In this document: one piece after another, positions 24,194 to 33,200 of the stretch
How the letters are laid out: the number at the start of each line of letters is the position of its first letter
Position numbering within the stretch: position 1 is the stretch's first letter
NCBI GenBank assembly: GCA_903857865.1
Contig: CAIOGO010000014.1
Span: 62,001-126,000 of the forward strand
Direction of reading: 5' to 3'
DNA: 64,000 nucleotides
Origin: an uncultured bacterium
Lineage (GTDB): Bacteria; Bipolaricaulota; Bipolaricaulia; UBA7950; UBA9294
Position numbers and translations under genes: made by a program
The notes under the pieces: model-generated
The model's input: only the letters and a program-made list of their open reading frames with translations
The model's database searches: none
What the model was told of the DNA's origin: nothing

Positions 24194-26383
24194 CTACGGA
24201 CTGTCCCCCCCGTTCTTGATGCACGCGATGGAGATCTGGACCTCGTCGTAGGTGATGGCGCCTTCGAGTTCCCGGAGGATGGAGATCGGGCGCGCGAGGC
24301 CGAGGCGGGTTGCTGCGGCGGCAACCCGAGCGAAAAGCGAGGCTTGGACCCACGGCTCGGGCGAGGTGAGCTTCTTCTCGCAGAGGTAGTCGAGGAGGTA
24401 CTCAAGCACGCGCTCGGACGGCTTGCCGACGGCGTCGACAACGTTGGCGAGGGACTCGCCGCGGTCGAAGCGGCCGTAGGCCATCTGCTTCGCGAGGTCG
24501 ACCGTGGGGCGCACGGCTCTTCCCCTTCGCGTGCGCTCTGGCTTCGGCACGGGCTTGAGGGTCGGATCGACGTTCATCTCGAGGCTGCGGCTTTCGCACG
24601 CCTCGACGATGGCGGCAACGAAGGCGTCGCCGTACTGGCGCGCCTTGGCTTCGCCGACGCCGGACACTTCGCGGAAGCCTTCGAGCGACGACGGCCGCCG
24701 TCGCGCCATGTCGCGCAGCGCGGCGTCGGTAAACACGATGTAGGCGGGCACGTTCTTCTCCCCGGCAAAGCGGCGGCGCAGAACACGCAGGGTGTCGAAT
24801 AGCCCGCGATCGACGCCGTCCCACGAGTCGGCCGCTACGCCTCGCGGAGCGGCTGTGTGCGGTGCGGCAGGTTTCAGCAGCCGCGGAGTCTCCTGGCCGC
24901 GCAGGACGCGGCGGCCGCGATCGGTGATCTTGAGCAGGTCGTATTCGCCCTCTCTCGTAAGGACACCCTGCCCGACGAGTTGCTCGATCCAGTCGCGCAC
25001 GAGCTTCTTTGAGAAGTCGCCAAGGAGGCCGTACGTGGAGAGCGTATCGTGGCTGTTCCCGAGCACGCGTTCGTCGCGCGAGCCGGTCAGCACGCTCGCG
25101 GTGTAGTCGCCGCCGTAGCGTTCCTCGAGACGGTAGACGCAGGATACGATCTTCTGTGCCACGACGAGCGCGTCGTCGAGGAGTTCGAGGTCGCCGAGGC
25201 AGACGTCGCACGCGTTGCAGCTCTCGCCCGCGAGCTCCTGGCCGAAGTACTTGAGGATTCCGCGATGTCGGCAGACGGCGCCGGCCGCGTACGCGGAGAC
25301 ATCGTCAAGCTTGGCGTGCGCGATCGTGCGCGCTTCCTCGGACTCGGACTGCTCGATGATGTAGCGCCACACGGCGTAGTCGCCGGAGCCGTAGAGGAGT
25401 ACGCATTCGGCGTCGAGCCCGTCGCGGCCGGCGCGGCCGCTCTCTTGCTGATAGTGTTCGAGCGACTTCGGCATCCCGGCGTGCACAACGGCGCGGACGT
25501 TCGACTTATCGATTCCCATCCCGAACGCGACGGTCGCGACGATGACGTCAATCTCTTCGCGAATGAACGCGTCCTGGGCGCGCTTGCGCGCGTCGTCGGG
25601 CAGGCCGGCGTGGTACGGAGCAGCGTGATACCCGGCGCCGGAGAGCTTCTCGGCGAGCGAGTCGACGTCGGCGCGGCGAATGCAGTAGACGATGGCCGAC
25701 TCGCCGCGGTGGCGGTCGAGGACTTCGCGCACTTGCTCGAGCGCGTCGGTGCGGCGCTCGACGGAGTAGACGAGGTTCGGTCGGTCGAACGAGCCGACGA
25801 GGACGCGCGGGTTCGCGAGCTTCAACTGCTCGACGATGTCGTCGCGCACGTGCTCGGTGGCGGTCGCGGTGTAGGCGTGAAGCGCCACGCCGGGAAAGGC
25901 GTCGCGCACGAGGCCAAGTTGGCGATACTCGGGGCGGAAGTCGTGGCCCCACATGCTGACGCAGTGCGCTTCGTCGACGGCGACGAGCGACAGGGACTGT
26001 TGTCGCAGGAAGCGTGCAAAGCCGTTCATCATCAGCCGCTCGGGGGAGACGTAGAGGATCTTGAGATCTCGGCGACCGATGGCGTCGACGACGTCGTCCT
26101 GCTCATCGGGCGTCTGCGAGCTGTCGAGCCGCGCCGCGGCAACGCCGTAGTCGACAAGCGCATCGACTTGGTCCTTCATCAGTGAGATGAGCGGCGAGAC
26201 GACGACGGCCAGTCCGGGAAGGACGAGGGCGGGCGCTTGGAAGCAGAGGGACTTCCCTCCGCCGGTCGGGAGAACGACGAGCGAGTCGCGGCCGTGGAGC
26301 GCGCACTCCATCGCCTCACGTTGCAGCGGGCGGAAGTCGCTGTAGCCCCAATGCTTGCGCAGAACCGCGGCGATCCGTTCCAC
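24194..26383 (-). CDS. recQ: ATP-dependent DNA helicase RecQ
   Basis: This 729-residue RecQ has PTGGGKSLCFQAPAL (Walker A), VDEAHCVSMWGHDFRP (DEAH box and aromatic-rich loop), TATATEHV and QESGRAGRDG (motif VI). The zinc-binding part of the RQC region is intact (CRHRGILKYFGQ, then CNACDVC), followed by a winged-helix region and an HRDC domain (SLEGFREVSGVGEAKARQYG). The last 100 residues hold a helix-turn-helix-like extension also seen in long RecQs. It unwinds recombination intermediates and stalled forks. GTG 26383 was chosen because GGGGGTGA lies just upstream and homology begins there. The last codons overlap a run of GGACTNN heptamers (24177-24204). Confidence 0.93.
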   Translation of the reverse strand: MERIAAVLRKHWGYSDFRPLQREAMECALHGRDSLVVLPTGGGKSLCFQAPALVLPGLAVVVSPLISLMKDQVDALVDYGVAAARLDSSQTPDEQDDVVDAIGRRDLKILYVSPERLMMNGFARFLRQQSLSLVAVDEAHCVSMWGHDFRPEYRQLGLVRDAFPGVALHAYTATATEHVRDDIVEQLKLANPRVLVGSFDRPNLVYSVERRTDALEQVREVLDRHRGESAIVYCIRRADVDSLAEKLSGAGYHAAPYHAGLPDDARKRAQDAFIREEIDVIVATVAFGMGIDKSNVRAVVHAGMPKSLEHYQQESGRAGRDGLDAECVLLYGSGDYAVWRYIIEQSESEEARTIAHAKLDDVSAYAAGAVCRHRGILKYFGQELAGESCNACDVCLGDLELLDDALVVAQKIVSCVYRLEERYGGDYTASVLTGSRDERVLGNSHDTLSTYGLLGDFSKKLVRDWIEQLVGQGVLTREGEYDLLKITDRGRRVLRGQETPRLLKPAAPHTAAPRGVAADSWDGVDRGLFDTLRVLRRRFAGEKNVPAYIVFTDAALRDMARRRPSSLEGFREVSGVGEAKARQYGDAFVAAIVEACESRSLEMNVDPTLKPVPKPERTRRGRAVRPTVDLAKQMAYGRFDRGESLANVVDAVGKPSERVLEYLLDYLCEKKLTSPEPWVQASLFARVAAAATRLGLARPISILRELEGAITYDEVQISIACIKNGGDSP

Positions 26384-26842
26384 CCGTTCACCCCCGGGCG
26401 AATGATACTCGGGCCTGTGGCATGTGGGGGAGGCGGCCTGGATGCGCGGTACGCGGCCCGTCGCGCACAAGAGGTGCGGCGCGTTCTTCCACAGAACCGA
26501 ACGCGCGCGCCTTCATAGAGGAGCGCGTAGCACTCTCTTCTTAGGCCCGGGTGCGACGCTACAGCGTCTCCCCGCCAACGGACGCACCGTCCGCGTTGTC
26601 CCGTGAACGGACGTAGCGTCGGAGCTTGTCTCCGACGTTCGCCTGGTGGAAACGAGATGGGGACGACGCGATCGCGACGTCGGAGACAAGCTCACGACAC
26701 TACACCGAACCCCAGGCCACGCACACCGCGAACGGCTCAGAATGGGCTGCGCGTTCAGGTTCAGTGCTATGATCGTACGGCGCAATGTCCGCTTGGGTCG
26801 GGAACGTGGCCGAAGAGTGAGGGTCCGGGCAGAGGAGGAGGG
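26384..26842. other. Gap with a REP-like inverted repeat
   Basis: No gene is seen. GAGCTTGTCTCCGACGT (26622-26638) recurs inverted and perfect at 26677-26693. The first arm is itself part of a hairpin (CGTCGGAG-CTTGT-CTCCGACG). The promoter of the 26843 gene should lie at 26760-26820. Confidence 0.5.
26622..26693. repeat. Inverted repeat of 17 bases with 38-base spacer
   Basis: The arms GAGCTTGTCTCCGACGT and ACGTCGGAGACAAGCTC are perfect. This may be a REP-like or small inverted-repeat element. Confidence 0.7.
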
Positions 26843-27481
26843 ATGCGAACGCGGCGGGTCGGTCTCTTGGTGCTGGTTCTCGCGGCGGGCGTCGCGTGCT
26901 CGGCGGCAGCGATGGACGTCCTGGAGGTTGGGGTGCGCATCGATCTCGCCCTCCAGCCACTGCGGGTCGGAGGCGCGGTCGACTGGGACCTTGCCGTCGG
27001 GGGCTACGGGCTCGTGCGTCTCAGCGAAAGCTGGAGGGCGCGCGCGTCGGCCGGATACGACATCCTGAACGCTGGCCCGTACCTGAGCCTCGGTCTCGCT
27101 CGCACCGTGACCGCGAACGTCTTCCTGGAGGGCGACATGTCCTTGCAGTGGAACTTCCGCGAGCGCAGCTCGGCGGCCAGCGTCAACGCCGGCGTTCGTC
27201 TCAGGCCAAGCCCGGGAGCGCCACAGCACTGGTCTCTGGCGGCTTTCCCGGTGAGTTGGACGGTTGACATGGCCACGGGCCAATCGATGGCCTTCTCGCC
27301 GCACGTGACAGCGGATGCCGCAGTGCAATCCGAGACGGGTCTCTTGCTCGGGGGAGCGGTGGGCGTGAGCTTCCTGCGCGGGCCGTCGCTCGCCGGCCAG
27401 CCGGTGATAGCACTCGGCGGCGGCTGGATGCTGGCGACGCGCCTCACTACGCGCATCGGCTACGTGCCTCCCACTCCGTAG
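26843..27481 (+). CDS. Exported protein, probably a small beta-barrel
   Basis: The 212 residues begin with a clear signal peptide (MRTRRVGLLVLVLAAGVACS, then AAAM). The rest is alternating short strands rich in Gly, Ala and aromatic residues (WDLAVGGYGLVRLSESWRAR, then NVFLEGDMSLQWNF and GGGWMLATRLTTRIGYV). This is the look of an outer-membrane beta-barrel or a beta-sandwich secreted protein. I do not recognise a family. GAGGAGGG supports ATG 26843. It precedes the chagasin-like gene by 80 bases on the same strand and may share its transcript. Confidence 0.65.
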   Translation: MRTRRVGLLVLVLAAGVACSAAAMDVLEVGVRIDLALQPLRVGGAVDWDLAVGGYGLVRLSESWRARASAGYDILNAGPYLSLGLARTVTANVFLEGDMSLQWNFRERSSAASVNAGVRLRPSPGAPQHWSLAAFPVSWTVDMATGQSMAFSPHVTADAAVQSETGLLLGGAVGVSFLRGPSLAGQPVIALGGGWMLATRLTTRIGYVPPTP

Positions 27482-27561
27482 ATGCCGCCCTGTTCCCTGC
27501 GGGCCGATGCTGGTGAAACCGGCCGGCACGCCCGAGAGTACTTACGTTCGAGGAGGTTTGG

Positions 27562-28347
27562 ATGATGAAACGGCTCCCGAAGCCAGTCTGGTTTGTCGCG
27601 GTGTTGGCTGTCGTAGCTCTAGGTGGCCTGGTGGTCTCTAGCTCCGCGCCGGTGGGGAAGGTCGACGTGCGCGTGAACGGGTTCGCCTTCGAGCCCGGCT
27701 CGAGCGTGGCACTCGAACTCGTCCCCGCGGATGGCGCCGCGTGCTTCGACGCAACCTTGTGGGTAGAACAGGTGGAACTCATCGACGCGAACGGAGACCT
27801 CATCTCTGTAGCGTTCTACGAGCCGCAGGTCGATGCAACCGAGTGGATCGGCACGGTGATCCTCCGCGCCGCGGATGGATCGGATCTGGCTTCCGGGGCC
27901 TACGAGATTCGCGTAACGACGAGCGGAGGCTCGTTCGTCGCCGGGCTCGAGGTCCTCTTGCCGGCGCAATTCGCTGACCTGGGCCAGTTCGTGGCCGGCG
28001 TGCCGGCGTGCAACACCTCGCTCCGCGTCAGTCGCCTCATTACGGAACTCGATGGCGGAGCCCGCGCGACGCTGCGCCGCGGCGATCGGCTGACGGTGGC
28101 TCTCGCCGGGAACCCGACGACGGGCTACTCGTGGTTGGACTCGCTCGCCTACGAGTACGCCGCCGTACGTGCCTCGGACGACGTCGAGTTCCGTCCCGAC
28201 TCAAGCCTCCTCGGAGCGGGCGGATTCTTCTTCTTCCGCTACCTGGCGTTTGACGTGGGATTGCAGGAGTTCCGCTTCGGCTACCAGCGGCCGTGGGAGT
28301 CGGTCCAGCCGCTTACGACGCTCACCTTCTCCGTCGACGTGCGCTGA
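27562..28347 (+). CDS. Exported protein with C-terminal chagasin-type (I42) protease inhibitor domain
   Basis: This 261-residue protein has an N-terminal hydrophobic signal or anchor (VWFVAVLAVVALGGLVVSS). A first domain of about 110 residues (residues 30-140) is a beta-sandwich of unknown type. The last 110 residues carry all three loops of chagasin inhibitors: NPTTGYSW, LGAGGFFFFRY (the GxGG loop) and YQRPWE. I42 inhibitors block papain-type cysteine proteases. It converges on a subtilisin-type protease gene, which belongs to a different catalytic class, so any link between them is open. GGAGGTTTGG precedes the start. Confidence 0.82.
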   Translation: MMKRLPKPVWFVAVLAVVALGGLVVSSSAPVGKVDVRVNGFAFEPGSSVALELVPADGAACFDATLWVEQVELIDANGDLISVAFYEPQVDATEWIGTVILRAADGSDLASGAYEIRVTTSGGSFVAGLEVLLPAQFADLGQFVAGVPACNTSLRVSRLITELDGGARATLRRGDRLTVALAGNPTTGYSWLDSLAYEYAAVRASDDVEFRPDSSLLGAGGFFFFRYLAFDVGLQEFRFGYQRPWESVQPLTTLTFSVDVR

Positions 28348-28399
28348 TCGGATCTTGACAGGATAGCCTCTTCGCCGCGGAGACGCGGCACAAGGGCAT

Positions 28400-28425
28400 A
28401 GGGTGTCGCCCCCAGGCGGCACCCT
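28400..28425. terminator. Bidirectional terminator-like hairpin
   Basis: AGGGTGTCGCC-CCCA-GGCGGCACCCT has an 11-base stem with one wobble pair. It lies between the convergent inhibitor and subtilase genes. Confidence 0.6.
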
Positions 28426-28458
28426 CTGTCTTCGCACTGCTGCTTGCTTTACAGAGCC

Positions 28459-29868
28459 CTATGGCAGCACGGCGGCCAGTGCCGCGTCGGCCAGCGCGAG
28501 GCCGGAGCCGGTGGCGTTGGAGTCCCACGAGATCTCCACGACCTGGCCGCTACCGTCGTCGACGCGAGCCGAGCCTCGCGGGATCTCCAGGGCCGTCGCC
28601 TCGAGGATGGTCTCAACCTGGGCGGCCGTCAACGCCGGGTTCTTCTCCAGCATCAGCGCGACCAAGCTGGCCACGTGCGGCGACGCCATGCTCGTCCCAC
28701 CAAGGTAGTAGTACTGGCCGTTCTGGCTGTGCGACCAGAATGGCGGGTGCGACGCCCCGTTCCCGAGGTACGGTCCAACAATCCAGCTTCCAGGAGCCAA
28801 GACGTCGAGATCCTGACCCACCTTCTCGCGGCTGCTGAAGTCGGACACGTAGACGTCGCCGACGACCGTCGGGTCTGCGACATCAGTGCGCCACCAGGCG
28901 ATGCCGCCAACGCTCACCCACTCGTTCGTCCAGCCGACCGAGCCGACGCTGATCACGGGCGCGTAGGCGCCGGGATAGCCCATGCCCTGCTCGCCCTCGT
29001 TGCCGGCTGAAGCGACGACGATGACGCCGTTCTCGATCGCGTAGTCGATGGCCGCCTTCTCGAGCGGCGACAGAATCGAGCCACCGAGACTCATGTTGAT
29101 GACGACCGGCGCGCCGTCGAGTTCGGCCTTCAAATCAGCAATGTAGAGAATGCCGTGCGCGATCACGGTCGACCAGCCCGAGCCGTTGTTCTTCAGCACC
29201 TTGACCGGAATGACCGTCGCGAGCGGCGCGGCGCCGTTGATGCGGCGGGTTGGCATCTCGTACCCGAGCACGGTGCTCGTCACGTGCGTGCCGTGCCCCT
29301 CGGTATCCCGTTCCCAGGCATTCCTCGGCTCGGAAATGCTCGCGCTCTCGCTTCCACCTCCGGCGAACGCCTTGGCGTACTCAACCGCAATCTGATCCGC
29401 GGGCAGATAGTCGCGCCAGTTGCCGACGAGCCCCGTGTCGAGGACGGCGACGTACACGCCCGCGCCGCCTTGGATGACGACGCGAGGGCCCGTGGGATCC
29501 GTCGGATCCGTGATATTCATCATGTCGAGGTCCCACGTGCTCAGCCCGCCCGAGTAGTCGTAGGCGTGGCGTTCGGCACGATCCCCGACGACGGCCACGT
29601 ACGGCAGCGCCTCGATGGCGGCGAGCGCCGATTGGCGAACGTCCATCGCCACTCCGCCGATCTGCGGGTACGTATCGGTGACTTTCCCGTAGCCGCCGAG
29701 CTCAGCGATGACGGCATCTGTCAGCGTTCCGTCAACGACGACTTCAATGCTCCGCGCCGGGTCGCTGGCCATCGGATCGATGGACGCGGGTCCGAACGAC
29801 GTGCAACTCGCCGCGGCAAGTCCTAACAGCACTGCGAGCGCTGCAACGCCAACCCACCTTGTTCTCAT
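28459..29868 (-). CDS. Exported subtilisin-family (S8) serine protease
   Basis: This 469-residue protein starts with a signal peptide ending in a lipobox-like LAAASC (VGVAALAVLLGLAAASC), so it is probably a lipoprotein. A short propeptide-like region follows. The catalytic triad is complete: Asp in VAVLDTGLVG, His in EGHGTHVTS and Ser in GGTSMASPHVA; the oxyanion Asn lies in VVASAGNEGEQ. It would degrade proteins outside the cell membrane. The length is normal. The start follows GGGAGGATTCG. A 400-base region with several hairpins lies upstream, downstream of the silk-like gene's terminator. Confidence 0.92.
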   Translation of the reverse strand: MRTRWVGVAALAVLLGLAAASCTSFGPASIDPMASDPARSIEVVVDGTLTDAVIAELGGYGKVTDTYPQIGGVAMDVRQSALAAIEALPYVAVVGDRAERHAYDYSGGLSTWDLDMMNITDPTDPTGPRVVIQGGAGVYVAVLDTGLVGNWRDYLPADQIAVEYAKAFAGGGSESASISEPRNAWERDTEGHGTHVTSTVLGYEMPTRRINGAAPLATVIPVKVLKNNGSGWSTVIAHGILYIADLKAELDGAPVVINMSLGGSILSPLEKAAIDYAIENGVIVVASAGNEGEQGMGYPGAYAPVISVGSVGWTNEWVSVGGIAWWRTDVADPTVVGDVYVSDFSSREKVGQDLDVLAPGSWIVGPYLGNGASHPPFWSHSQNGQYYYLGGTSMASPHVASLVALMLEKNPALTAAQVETILEATALEIPRGSARVDDGSGQVVEISWDSNATGSGLALADAALAAVLP

Positions 29869-30275
29869 CGCGAATCCTCCCTTGGCTCCAACGCATTCAC
29901 GCCGGCCGCGTTGACGACGCGGCCGGCAGTCTTCGCTCCGATGCTACCCTTCTCTCCTCGTGCTAGACACGACCCAGGCGACCCGCGATGCCTCACGGCT
30001 GGAGAGTCGGAGGCTCGCCGGCTACGCCGGACGGAGACGGATCCGCGACGCACGACGATCACTCTCGCCCGATGAAGCTCGTCGAGCCATCGGGTGAACC
30101 AGGAGGCCGGCGACCCCGACGTACCTGCGAGCGTCGCCGGCCACCGCTGGTGCGGTCGAGTCTCTCCCGCCGGAGGACCCTGCAGGCCCGCTTCGCCGGC
30201 ACTCGATTCCCGCTGGGCGATGCAGGAAAAGAAGGGGGCGTCCCACGGACGCCCCTCCCAAGACTCCGATATCCT
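29869..30275. other. Upstream region of the subtilase gene with consecutive hairpins
   Basis: No gene is seen. Three strong stems lie in a row: 29901-29927 (GCCGGCCGCGT-TGACG-ACGCGGCCGGC), 30068-30095 (CCCGATG with nested GCTCG-T-CGAGC and CATCGGG) and 30105-30142 (GGCCGGCGAC and GTCGCCGGCC). A terminator for the upstream gene lies at 30235-30255. The stems could form a structured leader of the subtilase mRNA. Confidence 0.4.
30231..30255 (-). terminator. Rho-independent terminator of the silk-like gene
   Basis: On the minus strand GGGGCGTCC-GTG-GGACGCCCC is followed by CCTTCTTTTCC, 20 bases after the stop at 30276. Confidence 0.75.
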
Positions 30276-33200
30276 CTAGCGGAGTTGGATCGCCTGTCGA
30301 TACACCGCCCGCAGCTGTGCTGCGTTCTCCAGAGTCACGCTGAGAACGTTCGTTGGCTGCGTCTCGGAGGTCAGCTGGATGAGGATGTCGTCCCACGCCT
30401 CCGTCGCTGCGTTGTAGCGCTGCCACTTCCAGAACACGAGCTTCACTTGCTCCCGCGTCCAGTACTCGCTCGCCGCCTGGAGAACGTAGGTGATGCCCGG
30501 CGTCCCACACAGGCGGAACGGCGTGTCCTGCGGCTTGTCCCGACCCACGCTGATGGGCGCAGTCAGCGGGTCGGTCGCAAACTCGGGTACGGCCGCCGTC
30601 ACGAGAGGAATGCGCTGGTACATCAGCACGGACGAGACCTCCATGCATGCCTGCGTGACCCTCGTCCCGGGTGTGAACGTGAAGCCCTTCTGCGCATACA
30701 CCGCGCGATACTGCGCGTCAGGTTCGAGGACCACAACGATCGCGGTCTCCGTGGAGATTGCCTCCCACGCGCCCGTTGCGGCGCTGAGTTTCTCCCAGCG
30801 GGCGAACGGGGAAGGATCGGAACCGGCCGCCCCGGCCGTCGCCGCGGCCTGCAGCATGAACTTCATGCCCGCAGCGTCGCAGACCTGGAATGGAGTGACC
30901 CGCTCCTCGGCGTACCCAACAACGATCGTTGCCGAGATCTCCGCCATGCGCGTCCCAAGGAACAGGAAGACAGACGATTCCTGCACCGCGGAGATGCTCG
31001 TGCAGGCGCGCGCCACTTGCTCCGGCTCTGACGTGCGACCCGTCGACATCGTCACCAGGAGCCGCACCACCGCGCACTGGCGGGAGTCGAGGAACTCGAA
31101 GGTCGCGTAGTAGCTCATGCCGGCAGTGAAGGTCCCGCTCACGATGCCCTTCCGCCCTTCGAGGTCGATCGAGACGCTCGCCCCCGCCGGAAGGTTGTCT
31201 CCGGATGGGATTGCGCCCACGATCGCATACGCACTCAAGCGCTGCATGACGTCACTGGGAATGGATTGGCTCCCGTTGAAGGACATGCCGCTCGGGACCT
31301 CTCCAAAGTCCCAACTGAGTTCCTCCGCCTTCCCGCAACCCGTGGGCGTCGTCCCGGGGACTCCGGGCTGTTCTTGTCCACAGGGCGGGCATGGCCCCGT
31401 CCCGGCCTGCTGACAGACCGGAGTGAGGCAGTCTGGGTCGATGAATGACTGAATAGACGTCTGGACGTTCGGAACGACCTCCACCGACGTGCGGGCCGTC
31501 GCTTCAGCGTTGGCGGCCGCGCTGGCCATGGCGTACGCCTGCGCCAGAGCCTCGGCCGTCGCTTCGGCGGCCACGACAGCACTCGCGTTCGCCTCGGCCG
31601 CCGCGGACGCCGACGCCGTCGCGTCTGCCATAGCCAGCGCCAACACCTCGGCCGAGACCGACGCGCTGGCCTGCACTTCCGCGATCGTCTGGGCGGCGGC
31701 AAAGGCTGCGACCTGCGCACTCGCCTCGGCCGCGGCCGCCGCACCCGCATACGCCGACGCCTCGGCGAAGGCATCTGCTGCCGCCCGCACGGCCACGGCC
31801 ACCGCAGCGTTCGCCGCGGCCACCGCGCTCGCCGCGGCGTACGCGGCTGCCTCCGCATCGGCTTGGGCAAGGGCGATCGCCCCGACACCCGTGCGCGCAG
31901 CGGCCTCCGCATTGGCGTATGCCCATGCAGCCGCGTGTGCGTCCGCTTCTGCGGTCGCCTGTGCGCTCGCCAGCGCGTCCACGCCTACCGCAACCTGTGT
32001 CCACGCGTCCGCTTCGGCTCGAGCCGCCGCACGAGCGGACGCTCCGGCCTCCGCCAGCGCACTGGCCAACGATTCGGCTTCGGCTCGTGCCGTGGCTTCA
32101 GCCTGTGCTCTTGCTTCGGCCGCGGCCAGAGCGCTCGCTTGAGCGTCCCCGACGGCCCCGCACAAGGATTGCGAGCCCGTCGCCGCCGCCGCGTATGCGT
32201 TCGCGTATGCCGCAGACGCCGCCCCCAGCGCCGCTTGCGCTCGCGCCGCGGCCGCAGCGGCCGCCTGTGCGTGCGCGAACGCCTCGGACGACGAGGTCGC
32301 CACGGCAGCCGCGAACGTCTGGGAATAGGCTTCTCCCGTACCCGCAGCTGACGCGGTTGCCTCGGCGCTCGACGCTGCACTGGCCGTCGCCTCGGCGCAC
32401 GCTGTCGCCGACGCTTGTGCCTCAGCGGCTGCCGCCGCGCACGCTCCTGCCTGAGCCTGCGCCTCGGCCACCGCAGCTGCAATCGCCGCCGCCTGGGCGG
32501 CCGCCGCCGCTTGCGCGGAGCCATAGGCCGTCGCCGCCGCGGTTGCGCTGGCCGTCGCCTCGCTGGCTGCGGTCGCGTACGCGCTTGCAGCAGCGCTCGC
32601 TGCGGCCTGGGCACGCGCACACGCACTCGCTGCAGCGGCCGCGCCGGCGGATGCTGCCGCCTGCGACTCGGCCACTGCGGATGCCATTGCTTGCGCGACG
32701 GCGCTTGCCTGGGCGCACGCTTGCGCGATGGCCTCGGAATACGATTGAGCCGAAGCCGTGGCGCGTGCAACGGCTTCGGCCATGGCCTCCGCATGGGCGA
32801 ATGCCGCCGCGCACGCCTGCGCAACTGCCGTCGCCTCAGCCTCAGCCGAGCTCTTCGCGACCGCGATCGCGGACGCCGCAGCTCGCGCCGCGGCCTGAGC
32901 CTGCGCTGCTGCCACCGCGATCGCCCCCGCACGAGCCTCCGCTTCCGCGTGCGCTTGGGCGATGGCCGCTGCCGCCGCAAAGGCCTCCGCCTTCGCAGAC
33001 GCCTGGGCCTGTGCGATGGCCTGTGCTGCAGCTTCCGCGCGGCTGTACGCGACGGCCGCTGCGTCCGCCTGGGCCTGCGCGCGCGCGTGCGCCGAGGCAG
33101 CCGCCTCCGCATGCGCGCTCGCGCTCGCCGAGGCCAGCGCTGCGGCCTGCGCCGCCGCCTTCGCCGCTGCGTCCGCCTGAGCAACTGCGGTCGCAATCGC

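Noticed and set aside
24177-24204. Run of GGACTNN heptamers at the recQ end as a functional repeat
   Set aside because: Only four imperfect units, partly inside the coding end of recQ; too short to interpret.
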